A DNA stretch of 64,000 bases, from contig NZ_KI421500.1 in assembly GCF_000473145.1 (NCBI RefSeq), positions 2,319,725 to 2,383,724 on the forward strand. The letters are read 5' to 3'. The position numbers and the translations under genes are program-made. Of the stretch, positions 36,854-45,467 are shown one piece after another. Origin of the DNA: Leisingera daeponensis DSM 23529. Its GTDB lineage: Bacteria > Pseudomonadota > Alphaproteobacteria > Rhodobacterales > Rhodobacteraceae. How positions within the stretch are numbered: position 1 is the stretch's first letter; each line of letters begins with the position of its first letter. The notes under the pieces were generated by a model. The model searched no databases, was not told the DNA's origin, and was given only the letters and a program-made list of their open reading frames with translations.

Positions 36854-38062
36854 ATGCCCGGTTTTCGACGCATTCTTTCAGCCCTCCTCGTTCTCCTTTT
36901 CCTGGCCAGCCCCCAGGCACTGCGCGCAAGCTGCGTGGAGATAGGAAAAACTTGCATTAATGACAATGACTTGAAGGCCAAGATCAGGATCGGGCGCCAT
37001 ACGCCGGACTTGCAGGGGCTGGAACGGTTCACGCATCTGAAGGAGCTGACACTGATGGCCGACCTGCGGTTTGACGCGCCGGTCGACCTGTCGCCGCTGG
37101 CGGCATTGCCCGGGCTGGAGCGGCTGGCGCTGGTCAGCATCACCGCGCCGGACCTGGCACCGCTCACCCGGCTGCCGGGGCTTAAGCGGCTGAGCCTTGA
37201 TTCTGTGCAGGCGCCGGACTTCACCCCGCTGGCCGGCATGACCGGGCTGGAACACCTGTCGGTCTGGGGCATCAAGGAGGTCACCGATCTGTCCTTTGCG
37301 CGCGGCCTGACGCGGCTGCAAAGCCTGAACATCGCCGACTCCGGTGTGACCGACCTGAGCCCGCTGGAGGGTCTTCAGGATCTGGAGGTCTTTCTGGCCT
37401 TCAACACGCAAGTTTCCGATCTGAGCCCGCTGGCGGCCGCCAATCTTCGGGTGGCCTGGATCTCCAACTGCCCTGTCGAAAGCGTGGCCGCGCTGGCCGC
37501 CTCGGACCGGCTGGAGATGCTGCGGGCCGATGGCACCCGGCTGCAAAGCCTGGAGGGGCTGCAGAACAAGCCGGCGCTGCAAACGCTGATCCTGTCGGAC
37601 ACACCGGTGGCGGAGCTGGCCCCGATCGCGGATGCGGCCAGCCTGACTGAACTGGCGCTGGATGGCACGAAGGTCAGCGACATCGCCCCGCTGGCCGGTC
37701 TGAGCGCGCTGCGCAAGCTGACCTTGAAAGGCACCGCAGTGACCAGCCTGGAACCGCTGGCGGGCAAGAACCTGCGGGAGCTTTCGCTGACCAATACCGC
37801 GGTCGCGGAGCTGGACGGGGTGCAAGACATGGACAACCTGTGGGAGCTCAGCATTTCCGGGACCGGCATCCGCGACCTGACGCCGCTGACCGGCTTGAAA
37901 AAGCTGGCGATTCTGCGGGTGATCGGCCTGCCCGCTGCGGCGCTGCCGCCGCTGCTGGAGATCGACAGCCTGCGGATCGTCTTTGCCGGCCCCTCGCTGG
38001 CAGCGCGCAAGCGCCTGCTGGGCCGGGAAAAGATCACGGAATACATTACCCGCCATCAGTGA
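36854..38062 (+). CDS. Secreted leucine-rich-repeat protein (internalin-like repeats)
   Basis: A 402-aa exported protein with signal ILSALLVLLFLASPQALRA. After a short N-terminal part with two Cys (SCVEIGKTC) there are about 13 tandem LRRs of 21-23 residues. Most read L..L..L..L.L..T.V.DL.PL, for example LTELALDGTKVSDIAPLAG and LRKLTLKGTAVTSLEPLAG. This is the bacterial SDS22/internalin spacing. There is no LPXTG, TM or OmpA tail, so it is probably periplasmic or released. A protein-binding role is inferred; the partner is unknown. Monocistronic. Confidence 0.88.
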   Translation: MPGFRRILSALLVLLFLASPQALRASCVEIGKTCINDNDLKAKIRIGRHTPDLQGLERFTHLKELTLMADLRFDAPVDLSPLAALPGLERLALVSITAPDLAPLTRLPGLKRLSLDSVQAPDFTPLAGMTGLEHLSVWGIKEVTDLSFARGLTRLQSLNIADSGVTDLSPLEGLQDLEVFLAFNTQVSDLSPLAAANLRVAWISNCPVESVAALAASDRLEMLRADGTRLQSLEGLQNKPALQTLILSDTPVAELAPIADAASLTELALDGTKVSDIAPLAGLSALRKLTLKGTAVTSLEPLAGKNLRELSLTNTAVAELDGVQDMDNLWELSISGTGIRDLTPLTGLKKLAILRVIGLPAAALPPLLEIDSLRIVFAGPSLAARKRLLGREKITEYITRHQ

Positions 38063-38132
38063 TGCCCGCAGGCCGATCCGGCCTTCGCCGCCTCCGCCCC
38101 GGCACCAAGCAGGCCGGCCGGTTCCCAAGGCC

Positions 38133-38615
38133 TCAGGCCACCACCCGCAAACGCGGCGCTTCCGGCCGGGCCGCCGCCTGCCCCGCTGAAAACCGGTGCG
38201 CAAATGCGAGGCCCGCCCGGATCACATGCGGGTCCATTTTCCCTCCGGTGACCTCAGCAACGGCTTCACGCGCCCCCGGCGTCAGGTCCCGGCGCATGTG
38301 GTGCAGCATCTGCAGCAGCGCCGCCTCATCCGGCGTTACGGTCCCGCGCAGCTCCAGGTCAAAGGGATCGATGAAAGTAAACCGCCCGTCCCGGCAGTCC
38401 AGCACCGCCCGCAGCAGTTTCATCAGCGCCTGCGCCGCCGGAAGGCCGATGGCCTCACCCCAGCGCTCCGCCGCCACCATGTAGGCACGCTGCCACGCTT
38501 GGGTCTCCGGTGTCTCATGGCTCAGCAGAAATTGCCGCAGTACCGGCAGCAGTCCGGTCTCAAACGCGTCAAACCCATGCGCCGCCAGCGCGGCCTCATG
38601 CGAAGGTTCTTTCAT
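38133..38615 (-). CDS. Hypothetical protein, 160 aa
   Basis: Not recognised. The chain is soluble and mostly helical: residues 1-60 (ALAAHGFDAFETGLLPVLRQFLLSHETPETQAWQRAYMVAAERWGEA), then LMKLLRAVLDCRDGRFTFIDPFDLELRGTVTPDEAALLQMLHHMRRDLT. There is no signal or TM. The N-terminal MKEPSHEAAL has no strong SD. It sits between the LRR gene and smpB without obvious operon partners. A conserved core FxFxDPF is visible but I cannot tie it to a family. Confidence 0.7.
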   Translation of the reverse strand: MKEPSHEAALAAHGFDAFETGLLPVLRQFLLSHETPETQAWQRAYMVAAERWGEAIGLPAAQALMKLLRAVLDCRDGRFTFIDPFDLELRGTVTPDEAALLQMLHHMRRDLTPGAREAVAEVTGGKMDPHVIRAGLAFAHRFSAGQAAARPEAPRLRVVA

Positions 38616-38768
38616 TCGCTTTCCCCTGGTGAAGTTTGGGCAGCAGGCGGGCTGCCGTCTCCGACCGGGCCTGATCCAAAAGCGAATCTGCTGGGCAGAA
38701 TTTATCTGACTTATTTAGTCGGATACTGCAATAGCCAGCGGGCACGGAGCAGCGCCTTGCGGCGCTGG

Positions 38769-38797
38769 CCTGCGGCGCGAGTATTTTCGGAAAGATG
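38769..38797 (+). repeat. Dispersed intergenic motif, copy 2 (GAGTATTTT...AAAGATGAA)
   Basis: GGCGCGAGTATTTTCGGAAA followed by GATGAAAG. It matches 44369-44392 nearly base for base, including the preceding GCGCCTTGC and GGCG context. It sits upstream of smpB's 3' end in a gene-free interval. Confidence 0.6.
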
Positions 38798-38832
38798 AAA
38801 GGGAGCTGCAAGCGTTGCCGCCGCAGGGGGCT

Positions 38833-39315
38833 TTACCGCGCGTCCTTGAGCAGCCGCTGCTTCTGGCGGCCCCAGTCGCGCTTGGCCTGGGTTTCGCGCT
38901 TGTCGTGCAGCTTCTTGCCCTTGGCGATGCCCAGTTTGATCTTGGCGCGGCCCTTGTGGTTGAAATAGATCACCAGCGGCACCAGGGTCATCCCCTTGCG
39001 CTGGGTCAGGTTCCACAGGTCGGCCAGTTCCTTGCGCGACACCAGGAGTTTGCGGCGGCGGCGCTCTTCATGCTTGAACACCTTGGCCTGCTCGTACGGC
39101 GGGATGTAGGAGTTCACCAGCCACAGCTCGCCATTCTCCACCGCCGCGTAGCTATCGGCGATATTGGTGCCGTTGCCGCGCAGCGCCTTGACCTCGGACC
39201 CTTCCAGCATAATGCCGCACTCGATGTCGTCCTCGATCGCATAATCGAAGCGCGCCCGCCGGTTCTCGGCGATCACCTTGTAGTTCGGGTCTGATGTCTG
39301 CTTTTTCTTGGCCAT
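38833..39315 (-). CDS. smpB: SsrA-binding protein SmpB
   Basis: Binds tmRNA for trans-translation rescue of stalled ribosomes. The 160-aa protein has [62 protein letters not shown], which is the SmpB OB-fold core, then [30 protein letters not shown], the basic C-terminal tail. The ssrA RNA gene itself is not in the window. Confidence 0.98.
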   Translation of the reverse strand: MAKKKQTSDPNYKVIAENRRARFDYAIEDDIECGIMLEGSEVKALRGNGTNIADSYAAVENGELWLVNSYIPPYEQAKVFKHEERRRRKLLVSRKELADLWNLTQRKGMTLVPLVIYFNHKGRAKIKLGIAKGKKLHDKRETQAKRDWGRQKQRLLKDAR

Positions 39316-39360
39316 GGGGGGCAGATGTAAGGCCGCGCCGCAGCGGGCGCAAGATGGTGC

Positions 39361-40215
39361 TTACGCCTTGCGGCTGCGCAGCAGCGTGAAAACACCACTG
39401 ACAACAATCACCGCGCTGCCGATCAGGGTCAGCGCGTCCGGGCGTTCACCGAACACCAGCACCCCCAGCACCATGGCAAAGACCAGCCTTGTGTACCGGA
39501 ACGGCGCGATGACAGAGATCTCCCCCGCCCGCATCGCGCCGGACAAGGCGTTATAGGCAATCACGCCGATCACCGTCGCCGCCGCGATATCCAGCCAGTT
39601 GCGCGGGGCCGGCCAGACCGCCCCGCCGGTCCAGCCCAGCGCAATCGCACCGGCAACCACCAGCATGGAGAACCCCAGGAAACCCAGCTGGTTGTTGCTC
39701 ATGTCCCTGGGCGCGGCGCGGGTGGCCAGATCGCGGCCCGCAAACCCCAGCGTGCCGGCCACCGCAAACAGCGAGGCGGGTTCAAAGCCGCTGAGCCCCG
39801 GGCGCAGGATCAGCAGCACCCCGGCAAAGCCCAGCCCGATCGCAAGCCAGCGCCGCCAGCCAACGGTTTCGCCAAAGAACACCACCGCGCCGGCTGCCAC
39901 CACCAGCGGTGTGGCCTGCAAAATGGCCGACGCCGAAGACAGTGGCGTCAGCGCAATCGCCAGAGTGTAACACAGGCGTCCCGCGACCTCAGACAGGGAG
40001 CGCAGCAGCATCGGGCGCGTGCCAAAACCCGGGTGCCAGGGGGCGTGGCCCTGCGCACGCGCCATCGCAGCAAAGAGCACCATACCGCCAAGGCCGAACA
40101 GGATCAGGATCTGCCCCACCGGCAGGCTGGCGGCTGCGGACTTGATGAACATGTCCTCCAGCGCGAAGGCCGCCATGGCCAGCACCATCAGGAGGCTTCC
40201 GCGCAGCGTGTCCAT
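39361..40215 (-). CDS. EamA/DMT family transporter
   Basis: Inner-membrane protein of 284 aa with about ten TM helices and two EamA repeats. The first starts MDTLRGSLLMVLAMAAFALEDMFIKSAA; the second includes VIAYNALSGAMRAGEISVIAPFRYTRLVFAMVLGVLVFGERPD, the RarD/YedA-like pattern. GAGGAG precedes the ATG at 40215. It lies downstream of the XRE-cupin regulator gene with 81 bases between, so it may share that regulator's promoter. The substrate is unknown. Confidence 0.9.
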   Translation of the reverse strand: MDTLRGSLLMVLAMAAFALEDMFIKSAAASLPVGQILILFGLGGMVLFAAMARAQGHAPWHPGFGTRPMLLRSLSEVAGRLCYTLAIALTPLSSASAILQATPLVVAAGAVVFFGETVGWRRWLAIGLGFAGVLLILRPGLSGFEPASLFAVAGTLGFAGRDLATRAAPRDMSNNQLGFLGFSMLVVAGAIALGWTGGAVWPAPRNWLDIAAATVIGVIAYNALSGAMRAGEISVIAPFRYTRLVFAMVLGVLVFGERPDALTLIGSAVIVVSGVFTLLRSRKA

Positions 40216-40296
40216 TCCGGCGCTCCTCAAATCCCTGACCCTAAATGACTTGGGTAAGTGGTAGGGAGGCGGCCGGAAATGCACAAGTGAAGCAGA

Positions 40297-40857
40297 TCAG
40301 TCCCGCTGCGTCAGAACCGCCTGCCGGTAGTGATGCATGTTGAGGAAGGCCGCGCCGGTCTCCCGGCTGCGGTAGCCGTGCGGCTGATCGGCGGCAAAGC
40401 GCAGGCCTTGGCCTGCCTCCAGCGCCACCCACGCGCCGTCCTTCAGCACCTCCATCGACCCATGCAGCACAAAAACCTCCTCGGTCACCCCGGTGTCATG
40501 CGGCTGCGACTGGTGGCTTTGGCCCGGCTTCAGCGTGACCTGAAAGGTTTCGGCGCCCAAGATCGGGTCGAAAGGAAAGACGATCTTGACCCCGATGCTG
40601 CCCGGAAACTGCACCGTCTCATAGACTCCGGTCGCAGCACTCACGGGCCGTGCGGCTTCGCCCAGCAGGGCGGTTAGCGGCAGGTGGAACCCCTTGGCGA
40701 TCTTCCACAGCGTCGCAATTGTCGGGCTCGATTCGCCGCGCTCGATCTGCCCCAGCATCGCCTTGCTGACACCGGTGATCTCCGCCGCCTTGCTGAGGCT
40801 AAGCCCCGCCGCCGACCGGATTTCCCGCAGGTTCAGGGTGATGCCGTCATCGCTCAT
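40297..40857 (-). CDS. XRE-family regulator with C-terminal cupin sensor
   Basis: A 186-aa regulator. Residues about 8-62 are a Cro/CI-type HTH (LREIRSAAGLSLSKAAEITGVSKAMLGQIERGESSPTIATLWKIAKGF). Residues about 110-180 are a cupin_2 barrel (SQPHDTGVTEEVFVLHGSMEVLKDGAWVALEAGQGLRFAADQPHGY). This PuuR/SutR-like class binds a metabolite in the cupin. It is divergent from BenE, and two identical palindromic operators lie between them. It probably controls BenE and itself, and possibly the EamA gene behind it. Confidence 0.93.
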   Translation of the reverse strand: MSDDGITLNLREIRSAAGLSLSKAAEITGVSKAMLGQIERGESSPTIATLWKIAKGFHLPLTALLGEAARPVSAATGVYETVQFPGSIGVKIVFPFDPILGAETFQVTLKPGQSHQSQPHDTGVTEEVFVLHGSMEVLKDGAWVALEAGQGLRFAADQPHGYRSRETGAAFLNMHHYRQAVLTQRD

Positions 40858-40883
40858 TGTCTCTGCCCGTCAAAAAAAAGCTT

Positions 40884-40925
40884 GTGCGCTATAACGCACG
40901 AGGTGTAGTGTGCGCTATAACGCAC
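40884..40925. promoter_or_regulatory. Tandem identical 16-base operators of the XRE-cupin regulator
   Basis: GTGCGCTATAACGCAC occurs exactly at 40884-40899 and 40910-40925. Each is a near-palindrome (GTGCG/CGCAC arms around an almost symmetric TATA core). The centres are 26 bases apart, about 2.5 turns. They lie between the divergent starts at 40857 and 40964, where binding could block both promoters. Confidence 0.85.
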
Positions 40926-40963
40926 AAAACTCCTACCCCATTCGCGCGCGCAGGAAAACCCGC

Positions 40964-42142
40964 ATGCTCAAGGATCTGAAGCTCTCGCATCTCGTCTCCG
41001 GCGCGGTGGCCGTGCTGGTCGGCTATACCGGGTCCGTCGCCATCATCTTTCAGGCGATCGAGGCCGTGGGTGCGCCCCAGTCCCAAGCCAACAGCTGGAT
41101 GCTGGTGCTTGGCCTTGGGATGGGGTTCACCAGCCTGATCCTGTCGCTGGTCTACCGGATGCCGGTCCTGACGGCGTGGTCCACCCCCGGCGCGGCGCTG
41201 CTGGCAGTCAGCCTCAATGGCGTGCCGCTGGCGGAGGCGGTGGGTGCCTTCCTCCTCTGCGCGGTCCTTCTGACCCTCACCGGTATTACCGGCTGGTTCG
41301 CCGCCCTGTCTCGCCTGATCCCGGACAGCCTGGCAAGCGCCATGCTGGCAGGCATCCTGTTCCAGTTCGGGCTTTCTGCCTTCACGTCGCTGCAAAGTGA
41401 TACCGCGCTGGTGGCGGTGATGGGCCTCACCTTCCTCGCAGGCCGAAAACTGTTCCCCCGCTACTGTATCCCCGCGGTACTCGCCGCGGGCGTGACCTGG
41501 TGCGCGGGCACCGGCGCATTCGGCAGCCTCGAAGCACTCGACCTGAGCCTGGCCCGCCCGGAATTCGTGATGCCCGCCTTCTCGCTGCCGGTGCTGATCG
41601 GAATCGGGCTGCCGCTCTACATCGTCACCATGTCCTCGCAGAACATGCCCGGTGTGGTGGCGCTGAAGGCCTGCGGCTATGAACCGCCGGTGTCCGCCAG
41701 CCTCACTGTCACCGGCCTGGCCTCGCTGATCCTGTCCCCCTTCGGCGGCTTTGCCTTCAACCTCGCCGCCATCACCGCCGCCATCGGCGCAGGCCCGGAG
41801 GCGGACGACAACCCCAAGACCCGTTATCTGGCAGGGGTGATGACCGGCCTATTCTACATTCTGGTGGGGCTGGGCGGCGCCACCGTGATCAGCCTGTTTC
41901 TGATCGCCCCCAAGGCGCTGGTCGCCACCGTTGCGGGGCTGGCGCTGCTGGCCACCATCGGCAACAGCCTGTCCGCCGCGCTGGCAGAACCGCAAGGGCG
42001 CGAGGCAGCGTTGATCACCTTCATGACCACGGTCTCCGGCATCAGCTTCCTGGGAATCGGCGCGCCGTTCTGGGCGCTGGTTCTGGGGCTTGCGGTGAAT
42101 CACTGGCTGAAGCCCCCAGCCCCCGCCCCTGTCCGCGCCTGA
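40964..42142 (+). CDS. benE: Benzoate/H+ symporter, BenE family
   Basis: Inner-membrane transporter of 392 aa with about twelve TM helices. [48 protein letters not shown], and [13 protein letters not shown] match BenE. The family includes benzoate importers but also uncharacterised members, and no benzoate degradation genes adjoin, so the substrate may differ. AGGA precedes the ATG at 40964. Probably regulated by the divergent XRE-cupin protein through the two operators. Confidence 0.9.
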   Translation: MLKDLKLSHLVSGAVAVLVGYTGSVAIIFQAIEAVGAPQSQANSWMLVLGLGMGFTSLILSLVYRMPVLTAWSTPGAALLAVSLNGVPLAEAVGAFLLCAVLLTLTGITGWFAALSRLIPDSLASAMLAGILFQFGLSAFTSLQSDTALVAVMGLTFLAGRKLFPRYCIPAVLAAGVTWCAGTGAFGSLEALDLSLARPEFVMPAFSLPVLIGIGLPLYIVTMSSQNMPGVVALKACGYEPPVSASLTVTGLASLILSPFGGFAFNLAAITAAIGAGPEADDNPKTRYLAGVMTGLFYILVGLGGATVISLFLIAPKALVATVAGLALLATIGNSLSAALAEPQGREAALITFMTTVSGISFLGIGAPFWALVLGLAVNHWLKPPAPAPVRA

Positions 42143-42276
42143 GGACACACCGCCAGAGACATTTCGCCACTGAAATCCGGCGCAATCTGCGCCAATATTA
42201 CCGAAGAGAGCCCCGCGCGGTTGCCTTTATTGCGCAAATCGTGTCCCTGAGGGCAAAGACTAAGGGAACCAGCCTG

Positions 42277-44121
42277 ATGCCAAAGTACCGATCCAGAACC
42301 TCCACCCATGGCCGCAACATGGCGGGCGCGCGCGGATTGTGGCGCGCCACCGGCATGAAGGACGATGATTTCGGCAAGCCGATCATCGCCATCGTCAACT
42401 CCTTCACCCAGTTCGTGCCCGGCCACGTCCACCTCAAGGACCTCGGCCAGATGGTCGCCCGCGAGGTCGAGGCGGCCGGCGGCGTCGCCAAGGAGTTCAA
42501 CACCATCGCGGTGGATGACGGCATCGCCATGGGCCATGACGGAATGCTCTACTCACTGCCCTCGCGCGAGGTGATTGCCGACAGCGTCGAATACATGGTC
42601 AACGCGCACTGTGCGGACGCCATGGTCTGTATCTCCAACTGCGACAAGATCACTCCGGGGATGCTGATGGCCGCCATGCGCCTCAACATCCCGGCAATCT
42701 TCGTGTCCGGCGGCCCGATGGAAGCGGGCAAGATCGACATTGCCGATCTCGACATGAAGAAGATCGACCTGGTCGACGCCATGGTCGCGGCAGCGGATGA
42801 CAAGTTCACCGACGAGCAGGTCAAACACATCGAGGAAAACGCCTGCCCGACCTGCGGGTCGTGCTCGGGCATGTTCACCGCGAACTCGATGAACTGCCTG
42901 GCCGAGGCACTGGGGCTGGCGCTGCCGGGCAACGGCTCGACGCTGGCCACCCACGCCGACCGCAAGGGGCTGTTCCTGGAGGCCGGGCGCAAGATCGTCG
43001 AGATCACCAAGCGTCACTACCAGGACGAGGAAAAGGGCCTGCTGCCGCGCGAGATCGCCACGTTCGAGGCGTTTGAAAACGCGATGAGCCTGGATATCGC
43101 CATGGGCGGCTCCACCAACACCGTGCTGCACCTGCTGGCGATTGCCAACGAGGGCGAGGTGGACTTCACCATGACCGACATGGACCGGCTCAGCCGCCGG
43201 GTGCCTTGCCTGTGCAAGGTCGCGCCGAATATCCATAACGTCCACATGGAGGACGTGCACCGCGCGGGCGGCATCTTCTCGATCCTGGGCGAACTGAGCC
43301 GTGCAGGTCTGCTGCACAATGACTGCCACACCGTGCATACCGCCACCATGGGCGAAGCGATTGCCAAATGGGACATCAAGGTCGCCAACAACCCCGAGGC
43401 CGAGGAACTGTTCAAGGCCGCCCCCGGCGGCGTGCGCACGACGCAGGCGTTCTCCCAGGCCAACCGCTACAAGGAGCTGGACACCGACCGCCAGAACGGC
43501 GTGATCCGCGCCAAGGAGCATGCCTTCAGCCAGGACGGCGGCCTTGCGGTTCTGTTCGGCAATATCGCGCAGGACGGCTGCATCGTGAAAACCGCCGGTG
43601 TCGATGAAAGCATCCTCAAGTTCACCGGCACCGCCCATGTCTGCGAAAGCCAGGACGCGGCGGTGAACGACATCCTGACCGGCAAGGTCAAGGAAGGCGA
43701 TGTGGTGGTGATCCGTTACGAAGGCCCGCGCGGCGGTCCGGGGATGCAGGAAATGCTCTACCCGACCTCCTACCTGAAGTCGAAGGGCCTGGGCAAAGCC
43801 TGCGCGCTGCTCACCGACGGGCGCTTCTCCGGCGGCACCTCCGGCCTGTCGATCGGCCATGTCTCACCCGAGGCGGCCGAAGGCGGCACCATCGGCCTGG
43901 TGCGCCAGGGCGACAAGATCGAGATCGACATCCCCAACCGCTCGATCCATCTGGCTGTCTCCGACGAGGAGCTGGCGGCGCGGCGCGAGGAACAGGACGC
44001 CAAGGGCTGGAAACCCGCAGAGCCGCGCAAGCGCAAGGTTTCCAAGGCGCTGAAGGCCTATGCGCTGCTGGCCACGTCGGCCGCCAAGGGCGCCGTGCGC
44101 GCGCTGCCTGACGAAGATTGA
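42277..44121 (+). CDS. ilvD: Dihydroxy-acid dehydratase
   Basis: Fourth step of valine/isoleucine synthesis: dehydrates 2,3-dihydroxy-isovalerate and its isoleucine homologue. The 614-aa protein has the Fe-S cysteines in [12 protein letters not shown] and [24 protein letters not shown], and the Mg-binding and catalytic C-terminal region ([24 protein letters not shown]). Full length for the family. AAGGGA precedes the ATG. Monocistronic with a terminator at 44149-44181. Confidence 0.98.
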   Translation: MPKYRSRTSTHGRNMAGARGLWRATGMKDDDFGKPIIAIVNSFTQFVPGHVHLKDLGQMVAREVEAAGGVAKEFNTIAVDDGIAMGHDGMLYSLPSREVIADSVEYMVNAHCADAMVCISNCDKITPGMLMAAMRLNIPAIFVSGGPMEAGKIDIADLDMKKIDLVDAMVAAADDKFTDEQVKHIEENACPTCGSCSGMFTANSMNCLAEALGLALPGNGSTLATHADRKGLFLEAGRKIVEITKRHYQDEEKGLLPREIATFEAFENAMSLDIAMGGSTNTVLHLLAIANEGEVDFTMTDMDRLSRRVPCLCKVAPNIHNVHMEDVHRAGGIFSILGELSRAGLLHNDCHTVHTATMGEAIAKWDIKVANNPEAEELFKAAPGGVRTTQAFSQANRYKELDTDRQNGVIRAKEHAFSQDGGLAVLFGNIAQDGCIVKTAGVDESILKFTGTAHVCESQDAAVNDILTGKVKEGDVVVIRYEGPRGGPGMQEMLYPTSYLKSKGLGKACALLTDGRFSGGTSGLSIGHVSPEAAEGGTIGLVRQGDKIEIDIPNRSIHLAVSDEELAARREEQDAKGWKPAEPRKRKVSKALKAYALLATSAAKGAVRALPDED

Positions 44122-44148
44122 GGCAGGACCCCAGAAAGTCACAATTAG

Positions 44149-44181
44149 CCCGCCGCCCCAACCGCGGCGGGTTTTCTTTTT
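44149..44181 (+). terminator. Rho-independent terminator after ilvD
   Basis: CCCGCCGC pairs with GCGGCGGG around a 7-base loop and is followed by TTTTCTTTTT. It lies 28 bases past the ilvD stop. Confidence 0.9.
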
Positions 44182-44328
44182 GCCCCGCGCCTGCGGCCGG
44201 GTCCCACAGGCAAAGGCGCGTTCAGGGCCAACCTGCCCCTGTACCGCTTCTCAGAAATCTTCTTGTGAGACCAGAATTCTCCCGCCCCCGCTCTGGCCCG
44301 CTGCCTGACGCCAGCCCGCCGCGCGGTG

Positions 44329-44447
44329 TTGGGCCGGGCGCCTTGCTGACGCACGGCGCGCCTCCGGCGGGAGTATTTGGGGAAAGATGAAGCCGACGGG
44401 CCTATTGCAGCTACCCGCCCGCGCCGCGCCAGCGGCGCCGGGCCCAA
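44329..44447. repeat. Intergenic element bounded by inverted 14-mers, containing dispersed motif copy 3
   Basis: TTGGGCCGGGCGCC (44329-44342) is identical to 30245-30258. GGCGCCGGGCCCAA (44434-44447) matches its inverted partner at 30301-30314 except one base. Inside it at 44369-44392 is GGGAGTATTTGGGGAAAGAT followed by GAAG, the same motif as at 38769. Confidence 0.6.
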
Positions 44448-44507
44448 GGCTTGGCGCGGCATCTTCGATGCTGCGTCACAGGCGCGGGAGCCGCGGCCCC
44501 CGATACG

Positions 44508-45326
44508 CTACTCCCCCAGCTTGGCGTGCACCTCGTCGAGGTCGATCTCGCCCACCGGCATCTTGTTGGCGGGGTTCTCGAAGTCGTATTTGAACAGCTC
44601 GAAATCGCGCTTGTAGATCTCGTAGACCAGGTGCATCGACAAATCGTCGAAGTAATCCTCCACCGGATGCGCGCGCTTGGGGCCGTGGCCCTCGCTTTCG
44701 TTGAAGCGCGGAATTGCGGCGAGGTCGACGGCATGCGGTGTCTCGATCGCGTCCAGCACCTGCTGCATCCCGTCGTTGAACGCCTCGGTCCAGAAGATCC
44801 GGTTGTAGCGCCCGCCGTTCAGGATGAAGGTCGACACATGCCCGGACATCGCCGACCAGTGAATGTCCGGGTCCATCGGGCGGCGCCAGCGGATGGTGTC
44901 GCGCGCAAACAGCAGGAACCGGCGGAAGCTGGCGATCTGGTCGAACTCCTGCTTGCCGTCGTCGCCGCCGACCTCGATCCCGTATTCATAGGCGAGCTTG
45001 GGCACCAGATTGCCGCGGTAACGGCGGCCGTTGCGTTGGATGCCGCAGATCTTGTCAAAAAAGGAACTGAGGATGCGGGTATAGGGGTTGCGCACGCAGG
45101 TGAAGGCATAGGATCGGTGCCCCTGCACATTGCGGGTGATCGGACCCTGGCTGTGCTCCTGTGCCCATTTGTGCAGGCCGTCCTCGGAATCATGGATGTC
45201 GCCGTCGAAGAACCGACCGTGATCGGAGTAATAGAGGATCTGTCCGATCGTCGAGCAGGCGCATTTGGGCACCACCCGGTAGACCGCACTTTCACTTTCC
45301 GTCATCCAGGTGCCGGGGAACCCCAT
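44508..45326 (-). CDS. Sulfotransferase family protein
   Basis: A 272-aa cytoplasmic PAPS-dependent sulfotransferase of the sulfotransferase-2 type. The 5'-phosphosulfate loop is VYRVVPKCACSTIGQIL (residues about 15-31), and the 3'-phosphate site is SYAFTCVRNPYTRILSSFFDKI (residues about 72-94). These patterns match enzymes that sulfate carbohydrate or glycan acceptors. It is divergent from a GT14-type glycosyltransferase, which suggests both modify a surface polysaccharide. The acceptor is unknown. Confidence 0.9.
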   Translation of the reverse strand: MGFPGTWMTESESAVYRVVPKCACSTIGQILYYSDHGRFFDGDIHDSEDGLHKWAQEHSQGPITRNVQGHRSYAFTCVRNPYTRILSSFFDKICGIQRNGRRYRGNLVPKLAYEYGIEVGGDDGKQEFDQIASFRRFLLFARDTIRWRRPMDPDIHWSAMSGHVSTFILNGGRYNRIFWTEAFNDGMQQVLDAIETPHAVDLAAIPRFNESEGHGPKRAHPVEDYFDDLSMHLVYEIYKRDFELFKYDFENPANKMPVGEIDLDEVHAKLGE

Positions 45327-45467
45327 CCGCTGCCCTCATTTTTCTTGCGCGTTGTCCCCAGCTTCTTCGCATAAGTTTAGCGAAACGGAAACTATCTGGT
45401 TTATTCGTGCTGTCAGCCCGCTTATCAAGAGAAACAATCAGGCAAGACAAGGCGCTCCGTCCACCCT

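Larger units (their letters stand above)
44122..44507. other. Gene-free interval after ilvD
   Basis: Holds the ilvD terminator, a copy of the dispersed AGATGAA motif, and inverted 14-mers (44329-44342 and 44434-44447) that also bound the element at 30245. I see no credible ORF; the frames crossing it are shadows. Confidence 0.7.

Noticed and set aside
42553..43860. 435-aa antisense ORF within ilvD
   Set aside because: Composition typical of an antisense shadow in a G+C-rich gene; no start signal or domain.
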